From an uncultured Collinsella sp. (lineage in GTDB: Bacteria > Actinomycetota > Coriobacteriia > Coriobacteriales > Coriobacteriaceae): a stretch of DNA of 5,863 bases. The translations under genes were made by a program, and so were the position numbers. Each line of letters begins with the position of its first letter. Within the stretch, counting starts at the first letter, position 1. A model generated the notes under the pieces. That model ran no database searches and was not told where the DNA came from. It saw only the letters and a program-made list of their open reading frames with translations. Location of the stretch: positions 1-5,863 of the forward strand of contig CABRNM010000062.1 in NCBI GenBank assembly GCA_902472315.1, given 5' to 3'. Positions 1 through 5,809 of this stretch are shown here, piece by piece.

Positions 1-16
1 GACGCTCTTCCGATCT
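1..16. other. Illumina adapter remnant (not genomic)
   Basis: The bases GACGCTCTTCCGATCT are identical to the last 16 bases of the Illumina TruSeq read-1/universal adapter. A perfect match at the very first base of the window is best explained by untrimmed adapter carried into the assembly. Genomic sequence therefore begins at about position 17, and anything inferred from the first 16 bases, such as a -35 box, should be discarded. Confidence 0.93.
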
Positions 17-34
17 TTATGCCGTGTGAGCGGC

Positions 35-40
35 TATTAT
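35..40 (+). promoter_or_regulatory. Possible -10 element for the transporter operon
   Basis: TATTAT lies about 30 bases before the riboswitch-like hairpin and matches the sigma-70 -10 consensus at five of six positions. The -35 box would fall at about positions 12-17, which is adapter sequence, so the other half of the promoter cannot be assessed. Its position would give a leader transcript of about 80 nt before the ATG at 126. This is a weak call from a single hexamer. Confidence 0.25.
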
Positions 41-69
41 ACCCACCGTCGTCTCAAGACCGGGGCGTC

Positions 70-119
70 CGAGCAGTTCGGGTCCGATATCCTGCTCGTT
101 AAACCTAAAACCAAAGGAG
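70..119 (+). promoter_or_regulatory. Putative preQ1 class-I riboswitch overlapping the ribosome binding site
   Basis: A 7-bp stem is formed by CGAGCAG (70-76) and CTGCTCG (92-98), closing a 15-nt loop (77-91) that starts TTC. An A-rich tail, TTAAACCTAAAACC (99-112), follows and runs straight into the ribosome binding site AAAGGAG (113-119). Loop bases GGT (81-83) can pair with ACC in the tail, at 110-112 or 103-105, giving an H-type pseudoknot. A single hairpin with an A-rich tail folding back on the loop next to the Shine-Dalgarno is the architecture of preQ1-I riboswitches, where a loop cytosine pairs with the ligand (C91 would be the candidate here). The next gene is a queuosine-precursor transporter, a known target class. 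The loop is a few bases longer than in the best-known examples, so this rests on architecture plus context. Expected mode: ligand stabilises the pseudoknot and blocks translation initiation. Confidence 0.55.
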
Positions 120-125
120 TACATA

Positions 126-848
126 ATGATCAAGAAGGTCATGGAGGACTACAAGGTCCTGTTGCGGAGCATTCCCGCGGCAACGGTTTCGCTGTTTTTC
201 GTGAGCGTCATCATGATGAACCTGCTGGCCAACAAAGAGCTCATCAGCCTGCCGTATCTGGCACTCGACTGCGGCTTTGTGGTGAGCTGGGTTTCGTTTT
301 TGTGCCAGGACATGATCTGCAAGCGCTTTGGCGCCAAGGCATCCATCAAAATCTCTATCCTCGCGCTGCTGGTCAACTTGGCCGTGAGCCTGTGCTTTTG
401 GGCATGCTCGCTCACGCCCGGCATGTGGGGCGCCTACTACGACACGGGCATGATCGAGGTCAACACTGCCCTTAACGCCACCATCGGCGGCACCTGGTAC
501 GTGGTGCTTGGCTCTTCGCTGGCAATGCTCGTTTCTGCCGTGGTTAACTCCACGCTCAACCAGTCGCTCGGCCGTATGCTCAAAAAGAATAACTTTGCGA
601 GCTTTGCCTTCCGCTCCTATGTGTCCACGGGTGTTGGCCAGTTTATCGACAATCTGGTCTTTGCCATTGTGGTGAGCCACACGTTCTTCGGCTGGACCTG
701 GGTGCAAGTCCTCATGTGCTCGCTGACGGGCGCTGTTGCCGAGCTGCTGTGCGAGGTCTTCCTGAGCCCCGTGGGCTACAAGGTCGTGCGCGGCTGGGAG
801 CGCGAGAATGTGGGCTCCGAGTACCTCGAGCGCCACGCAACCGCCTAA
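126..848 (+). CDS. VUT/YhhQ-family queuosine precursor transporter
   Basis: This 240-residue protein is very hydrophobic, with about six predicted membrane segments (roughly residues 17-35, 42-60, 75-95, 122-145, 165-185 and 190-215), and belongs to the COG1738/DUF165 (YhhQ, VUT) family. Family features are the polar loop DMICKRFGAK (62-71) after the second helix and the RSYVSTGVGQFIDNLVF block (163-179), with its conserved Arg, Gln and Asp. E. coli YhhQ imports the queuosine precursors preQ0 and preQ1; some relatives take up other deazapurines such as queuine, so the exact substrate is not shown. Length is close to the family norm of about 220-240. The start follows AAAGGAG by 6 nt. The leader looks like a preQ1 riboswitch, which supports the role and suggests feedback control by the imported compound. 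It is the first gene of a two-gene operon with the SDR gene. Confidence 0.85.
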   Translation: MIKKVMEDYKVLLRSIPAATVSLFFVSVIMMNLLANKELISLPYLALDCGFVVSWVSFLCQDMICKRFGAKASIKISILALLVNLAVSLCFWACSLTPGMWGAYYDTGMIEVNTALNATIGGTWYVVLGSSLAMLVSAVVNSTLNQSLGRMLKKNNFASFAFRSYVSTGVGQFIDNLVFAIVVSHTFFGWTWVQVLMCSLTGAVAELLCEVFLSPVGYKVVRGWERENVGSEYLERHATA

Positions 849-857
849 GGAGCAAGT

Positions 858-1538
858 ATGCGGGTTTTGATCACGGGTGCTTCGGGCGGTATCGGAGCCG
901 CATGCGTGCAGCGCTTTTTGGACGAGGGCCACGAGGTCGTGGGCTTTGATCTGCTGCCGGCGTCGATCGAACACGAGCGCTACCGCCATCTGATTGTTGA
1001 TGTCCGCGAGCCGGGCTCGTTTCCAGGCGACCTTGAACCCCAAGTGATCGTGAACGTTGCCGGTACGCAGGATTCGGCCGACGATATCGCCGCCAACCTG
1101 TGTGGCACCATCAACGTGACCGAGCGCTACGCTTTTGTGGGGGAGGGGCTTGTCGCCAAGCCGGCGCCCGCTATCAAATCCGTGGTCAATGTGGGGTCGG
1201 CGAGTGGGCATACGGGATCTGAGTTTCCCGCCTATGCCGCCAGCAAGGGCGGCGTTATCGCCTACACCAAGAACCTTGCAAACCGCCTGGCACCGCAGGC
1301 CATCGCCAACAGTGTGGACCCGGGCGGCGTTATCACGCCGCTCAACCGTTGCGTGATGGAAGACGAGCACCTGTGGAATCAGATTATGGAGCTCACGCCG
1401 CTTAAACGTTGGGCCACCGCCCAAGAGATCGCCGAGTGGATCTACTTTGTGGGCGTGACCAACCGGTTTATGACCGGACAGAGCCTGCTCATTGACGGTG
1501 GCGAGGCCGGCCGCACCCAGTTTATCTGGCCCGAGTAG
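858..1538 (+). CDS. Classical short-chain dehydrogenase/reductase (SDR), substrate unknown
   Basis: This 226-residue cytoplasmic oxidoreductase has a Rossmann fold for NAD(P)(H). The cofactor glycine motif TGASGGIG is at residues 6-13, an acidic D31 after the second strand hints at NAD(H) preference, NVAG (66-69) is the NNAG-type motif, and N80 fits the structural or catalytic Asn. The catalytic Ser is probably S114, with YAASK giving Tyr126 and Lys130. PGGVITPL (155-162) and the C-terminal MTGQSLLIDGG (205-215) are typical of FabG-like SDRs. It is slightly shorter than the usual 245-260 residues, mostly because of a compact segment around residues 33-65. The ribosome binding site AAGGAG (847-852) overlaps the upstream stop codon, and the start lies 10 bases after that gene, so the two are very likely cotranscribed. 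Motifs do not reveal the substrate. A link to deazapurine metabolism is suggested only by the operon; it could be an unrelated sugar or alcohol dehydrogenase. Confidence 0.88.
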   Translation: MRVLITGASGGIGAACVQRFLDEGHEVVGFDLLPASIEHERYRHLIVDVREPGSFPGDLEPQVIVNVAGTQDSADDIAANLCGTINVTERYAFVGEGLVAKPAPAIKSVVNVGSASGHTGSEFPAYAASKGGVIAYTKNLANRLAPQAIANSVDPGGVITPLNRCVMEDEHLWNQIMELTPLKRWATAQEIAEWIYFVGVTNRFMTGQSLLIDGGEAGRTQFIWPE

Positions 1539-1579
1539 AAAACGCGCCCGATGGCAAGATTGCCGTCGGGCGCGTTTTT
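1539..1579. terminator. Bidirectional Rho-independent terminator
   Basis: AAAACGCGCCCGATGGC (1539-1555) pairs with GCCGTCGGGCGCGTTTT (1562-1578) as a 17-bp stem with one G:T wobble and the 6-nt loop AAGATT. The plus strand ends in TTTTT (1575-1579) and the minus strand in TTTT (complement of 1539-1542). It begins directly after the SDR stop codon and ends 12 bases before the ung stop codon, so it serves both convergent transcripts. Confidence 0.93.
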
Positions 1580-1591
1580 GATGTATCGATT

Positions 1592-2317
1592 TTAGCCGAG
1601 GCAAGTCCAGTTGACGGGGGTCGAGCCGTGCTGTTCGAGTAGCCGATTGGCCGCCGAGAAGGGACGCGACCCCATAAAGGCGGGGAGTTCTGCCGTGGCA
1701 CGGTTGGCCGAAAGCGGCGAGGGGTGCGTGGAAGCCAGGCAGAACTTGTCGGTTGCCTTGCCCGCACCGGTTGCGACGAGCTTACCTTCGACCATCTGCT
1801 GGGCAAAGCGACCCCATGCCAAAAAGACTACCGGTTGGGGCAGCTGACAGCAGCGCTCGATAACGTAGTCGGTGAGCGTGCTCCAGCCCAGCTTAGCGTG
1901 AGAGTTCGCGGCATGTTCGCGCACGGTGAGCGTAGTGTTGAGGAGCAGGACGCCCTGTTGTGCCCATGGGGTTAGGTCTCCCGTGGCGGGAATGGGACAA
2001 CCCAGATCGGCTTTGAGTTCCTTGTAAATGTTGCGCAGGCTCGGCGGCAACTTGGTTTGCGTCGCGGGGACCGAGAACGACAGTCCCATTGCCTGGTTGG
2101 GTCCGTGATAGGGGTCTTGACCCAAGATGACAACCTTGACCTGGTCGGCCGGCGTGTAGGCGAGGGCATTGAGGATGTCGTCTTGTGCCGGGTAGATGGT
2201 TTGCTCGGTACGCAAAAGGGCGATGCGCTCGAGCAGCTGGTTCGTAGTGTCACGTACCGGCTGCGGCGCATCGCCTAACCAAGTCGCTATGTTGCGGTCG
2301 CGGGTCGCGGCGTCCAT
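1592..2317 (-). CDS. ung: Uracil-DNA glycosylase, family 1
   Basis: This enzyme removes uracil from DNA, arising from cytosine deamination or dUMP incorporation, and starts base excision repair in the cytoplasm. The 241-residue protein carries all family-1 landmarks: the water-activating motif GQDPYHGP (66-73, catalytic Asp68), the MGLSFSVP uracil-pocket segment (77-84), LPPSLRNIYKEL (90-101), LLLNT (124-128) with uracil-recognising Asn127, and the DNA-intercalation motif HPSPLS (198-203) with catalytic His198. Length is slightly above the usual 220-230, and the gene is intact. The start is supported by AAAGGAG (complement of 2322-2328) 4 nt upstream. It lies 88 bases downstream of the EamA permease on the same strand, with no obvious functional link. 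It may be partly cotranscribed or use its own promoter in that gap. It ends at the shared bidirectional terminator. Confidence 0.97.
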   Translation of the reverse strand: MDAATRDRNIATWLGDAPQPVRDTTNQLLERIALLRTEQTIYPAQDDILNALAYTPADQVKVVILGQDPYHGPNQAMGLSFSVPATQTKLPPSLRNIYKELKADLGCPIPATGDLTPWAQQGVLLLNTTLTVREHAANSHAKLGWSTLTDYVIERCCQLPQPVVFLAWGRFAQQMVEGKLVATGAGKATDKFCLASTHPSPLSANRATAELPAFMGSRPFSAANRLLEQHGSTPVNWTCLG

Positions 2318-2352
2318 GGGGCTCCTTTACGTCAGATGCTCTGCTGGCATCT

Positions 2353-2379
2353 ATTGTAAAGGCGCACCGGTTGCCTTTA
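2353..2379 (-). promoter_or_regulatory. Stem-loop and weak -10-like site before ung
   Basis: In the 88-base gap between the permease stop and the ung start, TAAAGGC (2357-2363) and GCCTTTA (2373-2379) form a 7-bp stem with a 9-nt loop. No T-run follows on either strand, so it is at best a weak terminator. On the minus strand the hexamer TACAAT (complement of 2353-2358) resembles a -10 box, but the sequence 17 bases upstream of it, CATAAA, is a poor -35. Either ung has a weak promoter of its own, or it relies on read-through from the permease gene. Confidence 0.3.
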
Positions 2380-2405
2380 TGCCGCGGCTGTATGAAGAGT
2401 GGGGT

Positions 2406-3308
2406 CTACGAGACGTGCTCGGGCGCTCCTGCCATGCGAGCCTGTCCATGTGCGCGGAGGCGCGGAAGCTCGACGGTTGCCGCCATGACGCCGGTGAGGA
2501 TGAGAGCTGCACCCAGGAAGGCGATGGGGCTCAGGACCTCACCGACTAGGAAGAACGAAAAGACGGCGGAGCAGACCGGCTCGAGCGAGAAGGCAAAGCC
2601 GGTGGTCTCGGCAGGCACGTGGGGCTGCACGAGCGTCTGGGTGATAAAGCCGTAGGCAGAGCAGATGAGTGCGAGCGCGACGACGACTACGACCTCGCCC
2701 GGCGTGCCGGGAAGCGTGAAGCCGCCAAAGGTGAATGCGGCGATGCCCGAGAACAAGCCGCCAAAGCCCAGCTGCCAAACGCCCAGAGCCAGCGGGTCGA
2801 CATCTTCGACAAAGCGCTTCGCCACAATGATGTGTCCGGCGTAGACAAAGGCGGAGAGCAGCATGATGATCGCGCCCGGGTTCAGGCTGGTAAAGTCGGC
2901 GCCCGAGAGCAGCAGCATGCCGCAGGTGACGATGGCGGTGCCGACGAGCACTTTGCGCTCGGGGGCGCGACGCAGCAGGGCGGCGTTGGCAAACGGTACG
3001 ATCACGACCGTCAGGCTCTGCAAAAAGCCGGCAGTGGAGGCAGAGGTGAGGCTGGAGCCCAGGCACATGCAGGTGAGCTCGGTTGCCATAATGGCGCCGA
3101 TGATGGCGGCACGGACCATAAGGTCGCGGTTGATGCGGAAAGCGCGCTTGTGGAAGAGCAGCAGGCAGACCACAAAGGCGATGATGCAACGTAGCGCGAC
3201 GATGCTCGTGGCGTTCATGCTGTCCATGCCGATCTTCATGAGGGGATACGAAAAGCCCCATGCGACGGGAACGGAAAATGAGAGCGCGATTGCTTTTTTG
3301 CGATCCAT
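2406..3308 (-). CDS. EamA-family (DMT superfamily) transporter
   Basis: This 300-residue inner-membrane permease has the ten-helix, two-repeat layout of the drug/metabolite transporter superfamily. The first EamA repeat spans about residues 5-135 and starts with the typical WGFSYPLMK segment (17-25). The second spans about 145-278 and ends with the characteristic SLEPVCSAVFSFFLVGE...LG..LILTG pattern (241-273). Relatives export amino acids, purines, sugars or other metabolites, and the substrate cannot be read from sequence. The tail after about residue 280 is short, polar and cytoplasmic. AAAAGGAG (complement of 3313-3320) lies 4 nt before the ATG and fixes the start. It is divergent from a LysR-type regulator across 158 bases; in such pairs the regulator usually controls the transporter in response to its substrate, which is the best functional hint here. 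Confidence 0.92.
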   Translation of the reverse strand: MDRKKAIALSFSVPVAWGFSYPLMKIGMDSMNATSIVALRCIIAFVVCLLLFHKRAFRINRDLMVRAAIIGAIMATELTCMCLGSSLTSASTAGFLQSLTVVIVPFANAALLRRAPERKVLVGTAIVTCGMLLLSGADFTSLNPGAIIMLLSAFVYAGHIIVAKRFVEDVDPLALGVWQLGFGGLFSGIAAFTFGGFTLPGTPGEVVVVVALALICSAYGFITQTLVQPHVPAETTGFAFSLEPVCSAVFSFFLVGEVLSPIAFLGAALILTGVMAATVELPRLRAHGQARMAGAPEHVS

Positions 3309-3382
3309 GGGACTCCTTTTGTTACAGAACGGTTTCGCAAAAAGGATTCTGCTCTCAGATTTAGATGTAGTAAAGCGAATGT

Positions 3383-3396
3383 ATCTTCAGTAAGAT
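3383..3396. promoter_or_regulatory. Candidate LysR operator dyad
   Basis: ATCTT-CAGT-AAGAT is a perfect 5-bp inverted repeat inside an AT-rich block of the divergent intergenic region. It is nested in a looser dyad starting GTAT (3381-3384) and ending ATAC (3403-3406). Its place between the two start codons, 75-90 bases from each, fits a LysR recognition site. It does not match the classical T-N11-A spacing, so assignment rests on symmetry and position. Confidence 0.35.
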
Positions 3397-3411
3397 TAAG
3401 AAATACTAATG

Positions 3412-3441
3412 TTGACAGGAAAAACCCTGGCAAAACGTTTT
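3412..3441 (+). promoter_or_regulatory. Probable LysR-gene promoter with overlapping palindrome
   Basis: TTGACA (3412-3417) is a perfect -35 consensus. No good -10 appears at a spacing of 16-18; that stretch instead holds the 10-bp palindrome AAAACGTTTT (3432-3441). A good -35 with a poor -10 covered by a palindrome fits a regulated promoter, possibly autoregulated by the LysR protein. The remainder of the 3309-3466 gap is AT-rich, and I could not define a convincing promoter for the permease on the minus strand. Confidence 0.4.
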
Positions 3442-3466
3442 ACGGCTGCATTGATGTGGAGGCACG

Positions 3467-4333
3467 ATGGCATCGCGGTATCAGATTGTTTGTATGGTGG
3501 TCGATTGCGGCAGCCTGAAACGTGCGGCGGACGAGCTGGGCTATACGCAAAGTGCGGTGAGTCAGGCCGTCAAGGCGCTCGAGCGCGAGCTGGGTACCAC
3601 GCTTATCGAGCGCGGAAAGCAGGGCGTTTCGCTTACGCGCGATGGTAAACAATATCTGCCGTACCTGCGACAGATTGTGACTGCCGAGGCTGAGCTCGAG
3701 GGCAAGCGCCAGGAACTGCTGGGGCTTTCGTCGACTGATATTCGCATTGCGACGTTTACCAACGTGAGCCGTACTGTGTTGCCGCGCGTGATCCGCGACT
3801 TTGGTGCGTTGCACCCGGGCGTACGCTTTACCCTCAAGCAGGGAGATTACACGCGCAACGCCCAGTGGGTGCACGATGGCGTGGTTGATTTTTGCTTTAC
3901 GGCACGCGGGTTTACCGCGGGGCTCGAGAAGCGTGTGGTCTATCACGACGAGTTGGTGGCACTGTTGCCGGCTGCGCATCCGCTGACAGCAAAGGAAAAG
4001 GTGACGCTCGCCGATCTGGCGTCCGAGCCGTTTGTGTTGCTGGATGAGGGCGAACAGAGCCTGGTGCTCGATGCGTTTGCGGCGCATGGCCTGTCGCCGC
4101 ACGTGACGAGTGAGGTGACCGACGACTACACCATCATGGCGATGGTGGAGGAGGGCCTAGGCGTGAGCATGCTGTATCGCCGTACCGTTGAGGGCATGCG
4201 GGCCGATATTCGTGTGCGGCCCATCGTGCATGCCCCCTCGCGCGACGTGGTGGCCGCCTGGCGCAGCTGGGACACCATGCCTATCGCCACGAGGCGCTTT
4301 ATCGACTATATGAGCTCGCATATTGTCAATTAA
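3467..4333 (+). CDS. LysR-type transcriptional regulator
   Basis: This 288-residue DNA-binding regulator has the N-terminal winged helix-turn-helix of the LysR family at about residues 1-60. The core GSLKRAADELGYTQSAVSQA runs from 15 to 34 and is followed by VKALERELGTTLIER (35-49). A linker helix (about 63-88) leads to the two-lobed substrate-binding-like effector domain from about 90 to 285, opening with DIRIATFTNVSRTVLPRVI. Length is normal (family about 290-300), and the gene is intact. GGAGG (3458-3462) lies 4 nt before the ATG. The gene is divergent from the EamA permease, its most likely target. It is convergent with the MATE gene, with 27 bases between the stops. The effector is unknown. 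Such proteins usually act as tetramers and repress their own gene. Confidence 0.93.
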   Translation: MASRYQIVCMVVDCGSLKRAADELGYTQSAVSQAVKALERELGTTLIERGKQGVSLTRDGKQYLPYLRQIVTAEAELEGKRQELLGLSSTDIRIATFTNVSRTVLPRVIRDFGALHPGVRFTLKQGDYTRNAQWVHDGVVDFCFTARGFTAGLEKRVVYHDELVALLPAAHPLTAKEKVTLADLASEPFVLLDEGEQSLVLDAFAAHGLSPHVTSEVTDDYTIMAMVEEGLGVSMLYRRTVEGMRADIRVRPIVHAPSRDVVAAWRSWDTMPIATRRFIDYMSSHIVN

Positions 4334-4360
4334 TGACTGGGGTGGCGTTGAGCGCGGTGT

Positions 4361-5743
4361 TTAGCGGGCTGTCGCTTTGGCTTGGGTGGCGCGATAGGTG
4401 CGTGCCGGGTGGCAAAGTAGCACCGCCACGACCATAAAGAACGCCGTGGTGCCCAGGCTGATGGGGTAGACCATCATGACGTTCGCAAAGGTGCGGAAGT
4501 GCGGGAACACGCAGAACACCCAATAGAAGCGGATGCCGCAGACGCAGATCATGGTGATGAGGGCGGGCGTGAGCGAGATGCCAAAGCCGCGCAGGTAGCC
4601 TGACATGTTTTCGTAGAACATGCTAAAGGCGTATGCCGGGAAGATCGAACACACGCGGATATAGCCGATCGAAACGATGTTGGGGTCGCTGTTGAACAGC
4701 GATAAGATCTCGCGCCCCAGACCGACAATAACGATAATCGTGGTGAGCGCAACGATACCGCCTTCGACCAGGCAGACCTTAAGCGTTTTGGTGCAGCGGT
4801 CGATCTGGCGGGCACCGTGGTTTTGTCCCACAAAGGTGGTGCAAGCTTGGCTAAAGCTGTTGAGCAGGTTGTAGCACACGTACTCCAGGCTCATGGCGGC
4901 GCTCGATGCCGCCATGACCTCGGTGCCCAGGCTGTTGATGGCGGACTGGATGATGATGTTGGCGACGGCAAAGACGGCGCTTTGGATGCCGGCGGGCAGG
5001 CCGATCTTGACGATGCGCTTGAGGGCGACGGGGTCGATAGCCAGGTCGCGCGGGGTGACGCGGACGACGGAGTCGGTCTTGAGCAGGCGGATAAAGAGCG
5101 TGGCGGCGCTGACGGTGTAGGCGATGGCGGTGGCGATAGCGACGCCAGCGACGCCCCAGTGGAGTACGGGGACAAAGATGAGGTCCAGGCCAATGTTGAG
5201 GACGGTGGACACGGCAAGCGCCTGCAGCGGCATGCGGGTGATGCCGACGGAGCGGAAGATCGCGGCCTCAAAGTTGTAGAGCAAAATCGAGGGCATGCTC
5301 AGCAAAAAGACGCGTAGATAGAGTGAGGCGAGCGGCATGGTTTCGGCGGGAACGTTGAGCGCGGCGAGCATGGGCTCGGCAAAGATCTCGCCCAGGGCGA
5401 TGACGACAAAGCCCACGAGCGCCATTAAAATCGAGGTATGGACGGCACGTTTGACCATGTTCTGATCGTTGCGGCCGATAGCGTTGGCGATAACCACATT
5501 TGAGCCAAGCGACATGCCGATAAACAGGTTGAGCATAAGACTGGTAAGTGGAACATTGGAGCCGACCGCCGCCATGGCGAGGGTTCCCTGGTCGCCCGAG
5601 AAGTTACCGATGATGACCGTGGCGATGAGGTTCGACAGCTGCTCCAAGATGCTCGTGGCGGCCACGGGGAAGGCGAACAGGGGAATATTGCGCCACAGCG
5701 AGCCGGTGGTCATGTCAATGTGCTTAGATGCGGTGTCAGCCAT
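4361..5743 (-). CDS. MATE-family efflux transporter
   Basis: This 460-residue, 12-helix membrane protein belongs to the multidrug and toxic compound extrusion family (NorM/MepA/DinF type), which exports drugs or cationic metabolites in exchange for Na+ or H+. It shows the two MatE repeats, about residues 14-225 and 240-445. Family-typical segments are SILEQLSNLIATVIIGN (31-47), LNIGLDLIFVPVLHWGVAGVA (182-202, quoted only as a landmark), GLPAGIQS (248-255) and FVGQNHGAR (304-312). Length matches the usual 440-460. No drug profile can be deduced. The start is supported by homology at the N-terminus, but it lacks the strong AAGGAG seen before every other gene here; only GAGAG (complement of 5747-5751) lies close by. 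Met11 is a possible alternative but has no better ribosome binding site. No terminator is visible after the stop, 27 bases from the convergent LysR stop. Confidence 0.94.
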   Translation of the reverse strand: MADTASKHIDMTTGSLWRNIPLFAFPVAATSILEQLSNLIATVIIGNFSGDQGTLAMAAVGSNVPLTSLMLNLFIGMSLGSNVVIANAIGRNDQNMVKRAVHTSILMALVGFVVIALGEIFAEPMLAALNVPAETMPLASLYLRVFLLSMPSILLYNFEAAIFRSVGITRMPLQALAVSTVLNIGLDLIFVPVLHWGVAGVAIATAIAYTVSAATLFIRLLKTDSVVRVTPRDLAIDPVALKRIVKIGLPAGIQSAVFAVANIIIQSAINSLGTEVMAASSAAMSLEYVCYNLLNSFSQACTTFVGQNHGARQIDRCTKTLKVCLVEGGIVALTTIIVIVGLGREILSLFNSDPNIVSIGYIRVCSIFPAYAFSMFYENMSGYLRGFGISLTPALITMICVCGIRFYWVFCVFPHFRTFANVMMVYPISLGTTAFFMVVAVLLCHPARTYRATQAKATAR

Positions 5744-5809
5744 ACGCTCTCAATCTCTAACATGCTCTTTCGTGCTTATTTGCGCAGACGATGATACTCC
5801 TAATCGACT
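5744..5809 (-). promoter_or_regulatory. Upstream leader of the MATE gene
   Basis: These 66 bases separate the MATE start from the terminal palindrome. On the minus strand TATCAT (complement of 5791-5796) is a possible -10, which would put the -35 region inside the palindromic repeat. CGACTAGTC occurs at 5805-5813 and again at 5832-5840 in the palindrome centre. No consensus -35 is seen, and the contig end prevents a fuller view. Confidence 0.25.

Noticed and set aside
17..69. A possible second riboswitch or attenuator hairpin upstream of the preQ1-like element
   Set aside because: Only short, poorly stacked complementarity (for example GTCT/AGAC with a 2-base loop) is visible, and the true upstream sequence is lost to the adapter.
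105..1604. A 499-codon open frame on the minus strand opposite the transporter and SDR genes
   Set aside because: Its translation is rich in His, Arg, Ala and Gly without any recognisable domain, it has no ribosome binding site, and it covers two well-recognised genes. Long antisense frames are common in GC-rich DNA because of third-position bias.
2357..2379. The stem-loop between the permease and ung as a Rho-independent terminator
   Set aside because: The stem is only 7 bp with a 9-nt loop, and no T-run follows on either strand, so I list it only as a weak structural element.
2539..3261. A 240-codon minus-strand frame inside the EamA permease gene
   Set aside because: It is the +1 shadow of the permease frame, with His/Arg/Pro-rich low-complexity translation and no start signal.
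3440..4102. A 220-codon minus-strand frame opposite the LysR gene
   Set aside because: It has no family motif and no ribosome binding site, and it is fully covered by a clear LysR coding sequence; it is a shadow frame.
4817..5317. A plus-strand Asp/Gly-rich frame within the MATE gene that looks superficially like a calcium-binding repeat protein
   Set aside because: The D/G richness follows directly from the reverse complement of hydrophobic codons (GTC/GCC and similar) in the MATE gene; there is no ribosome binding site and no true repeat period.
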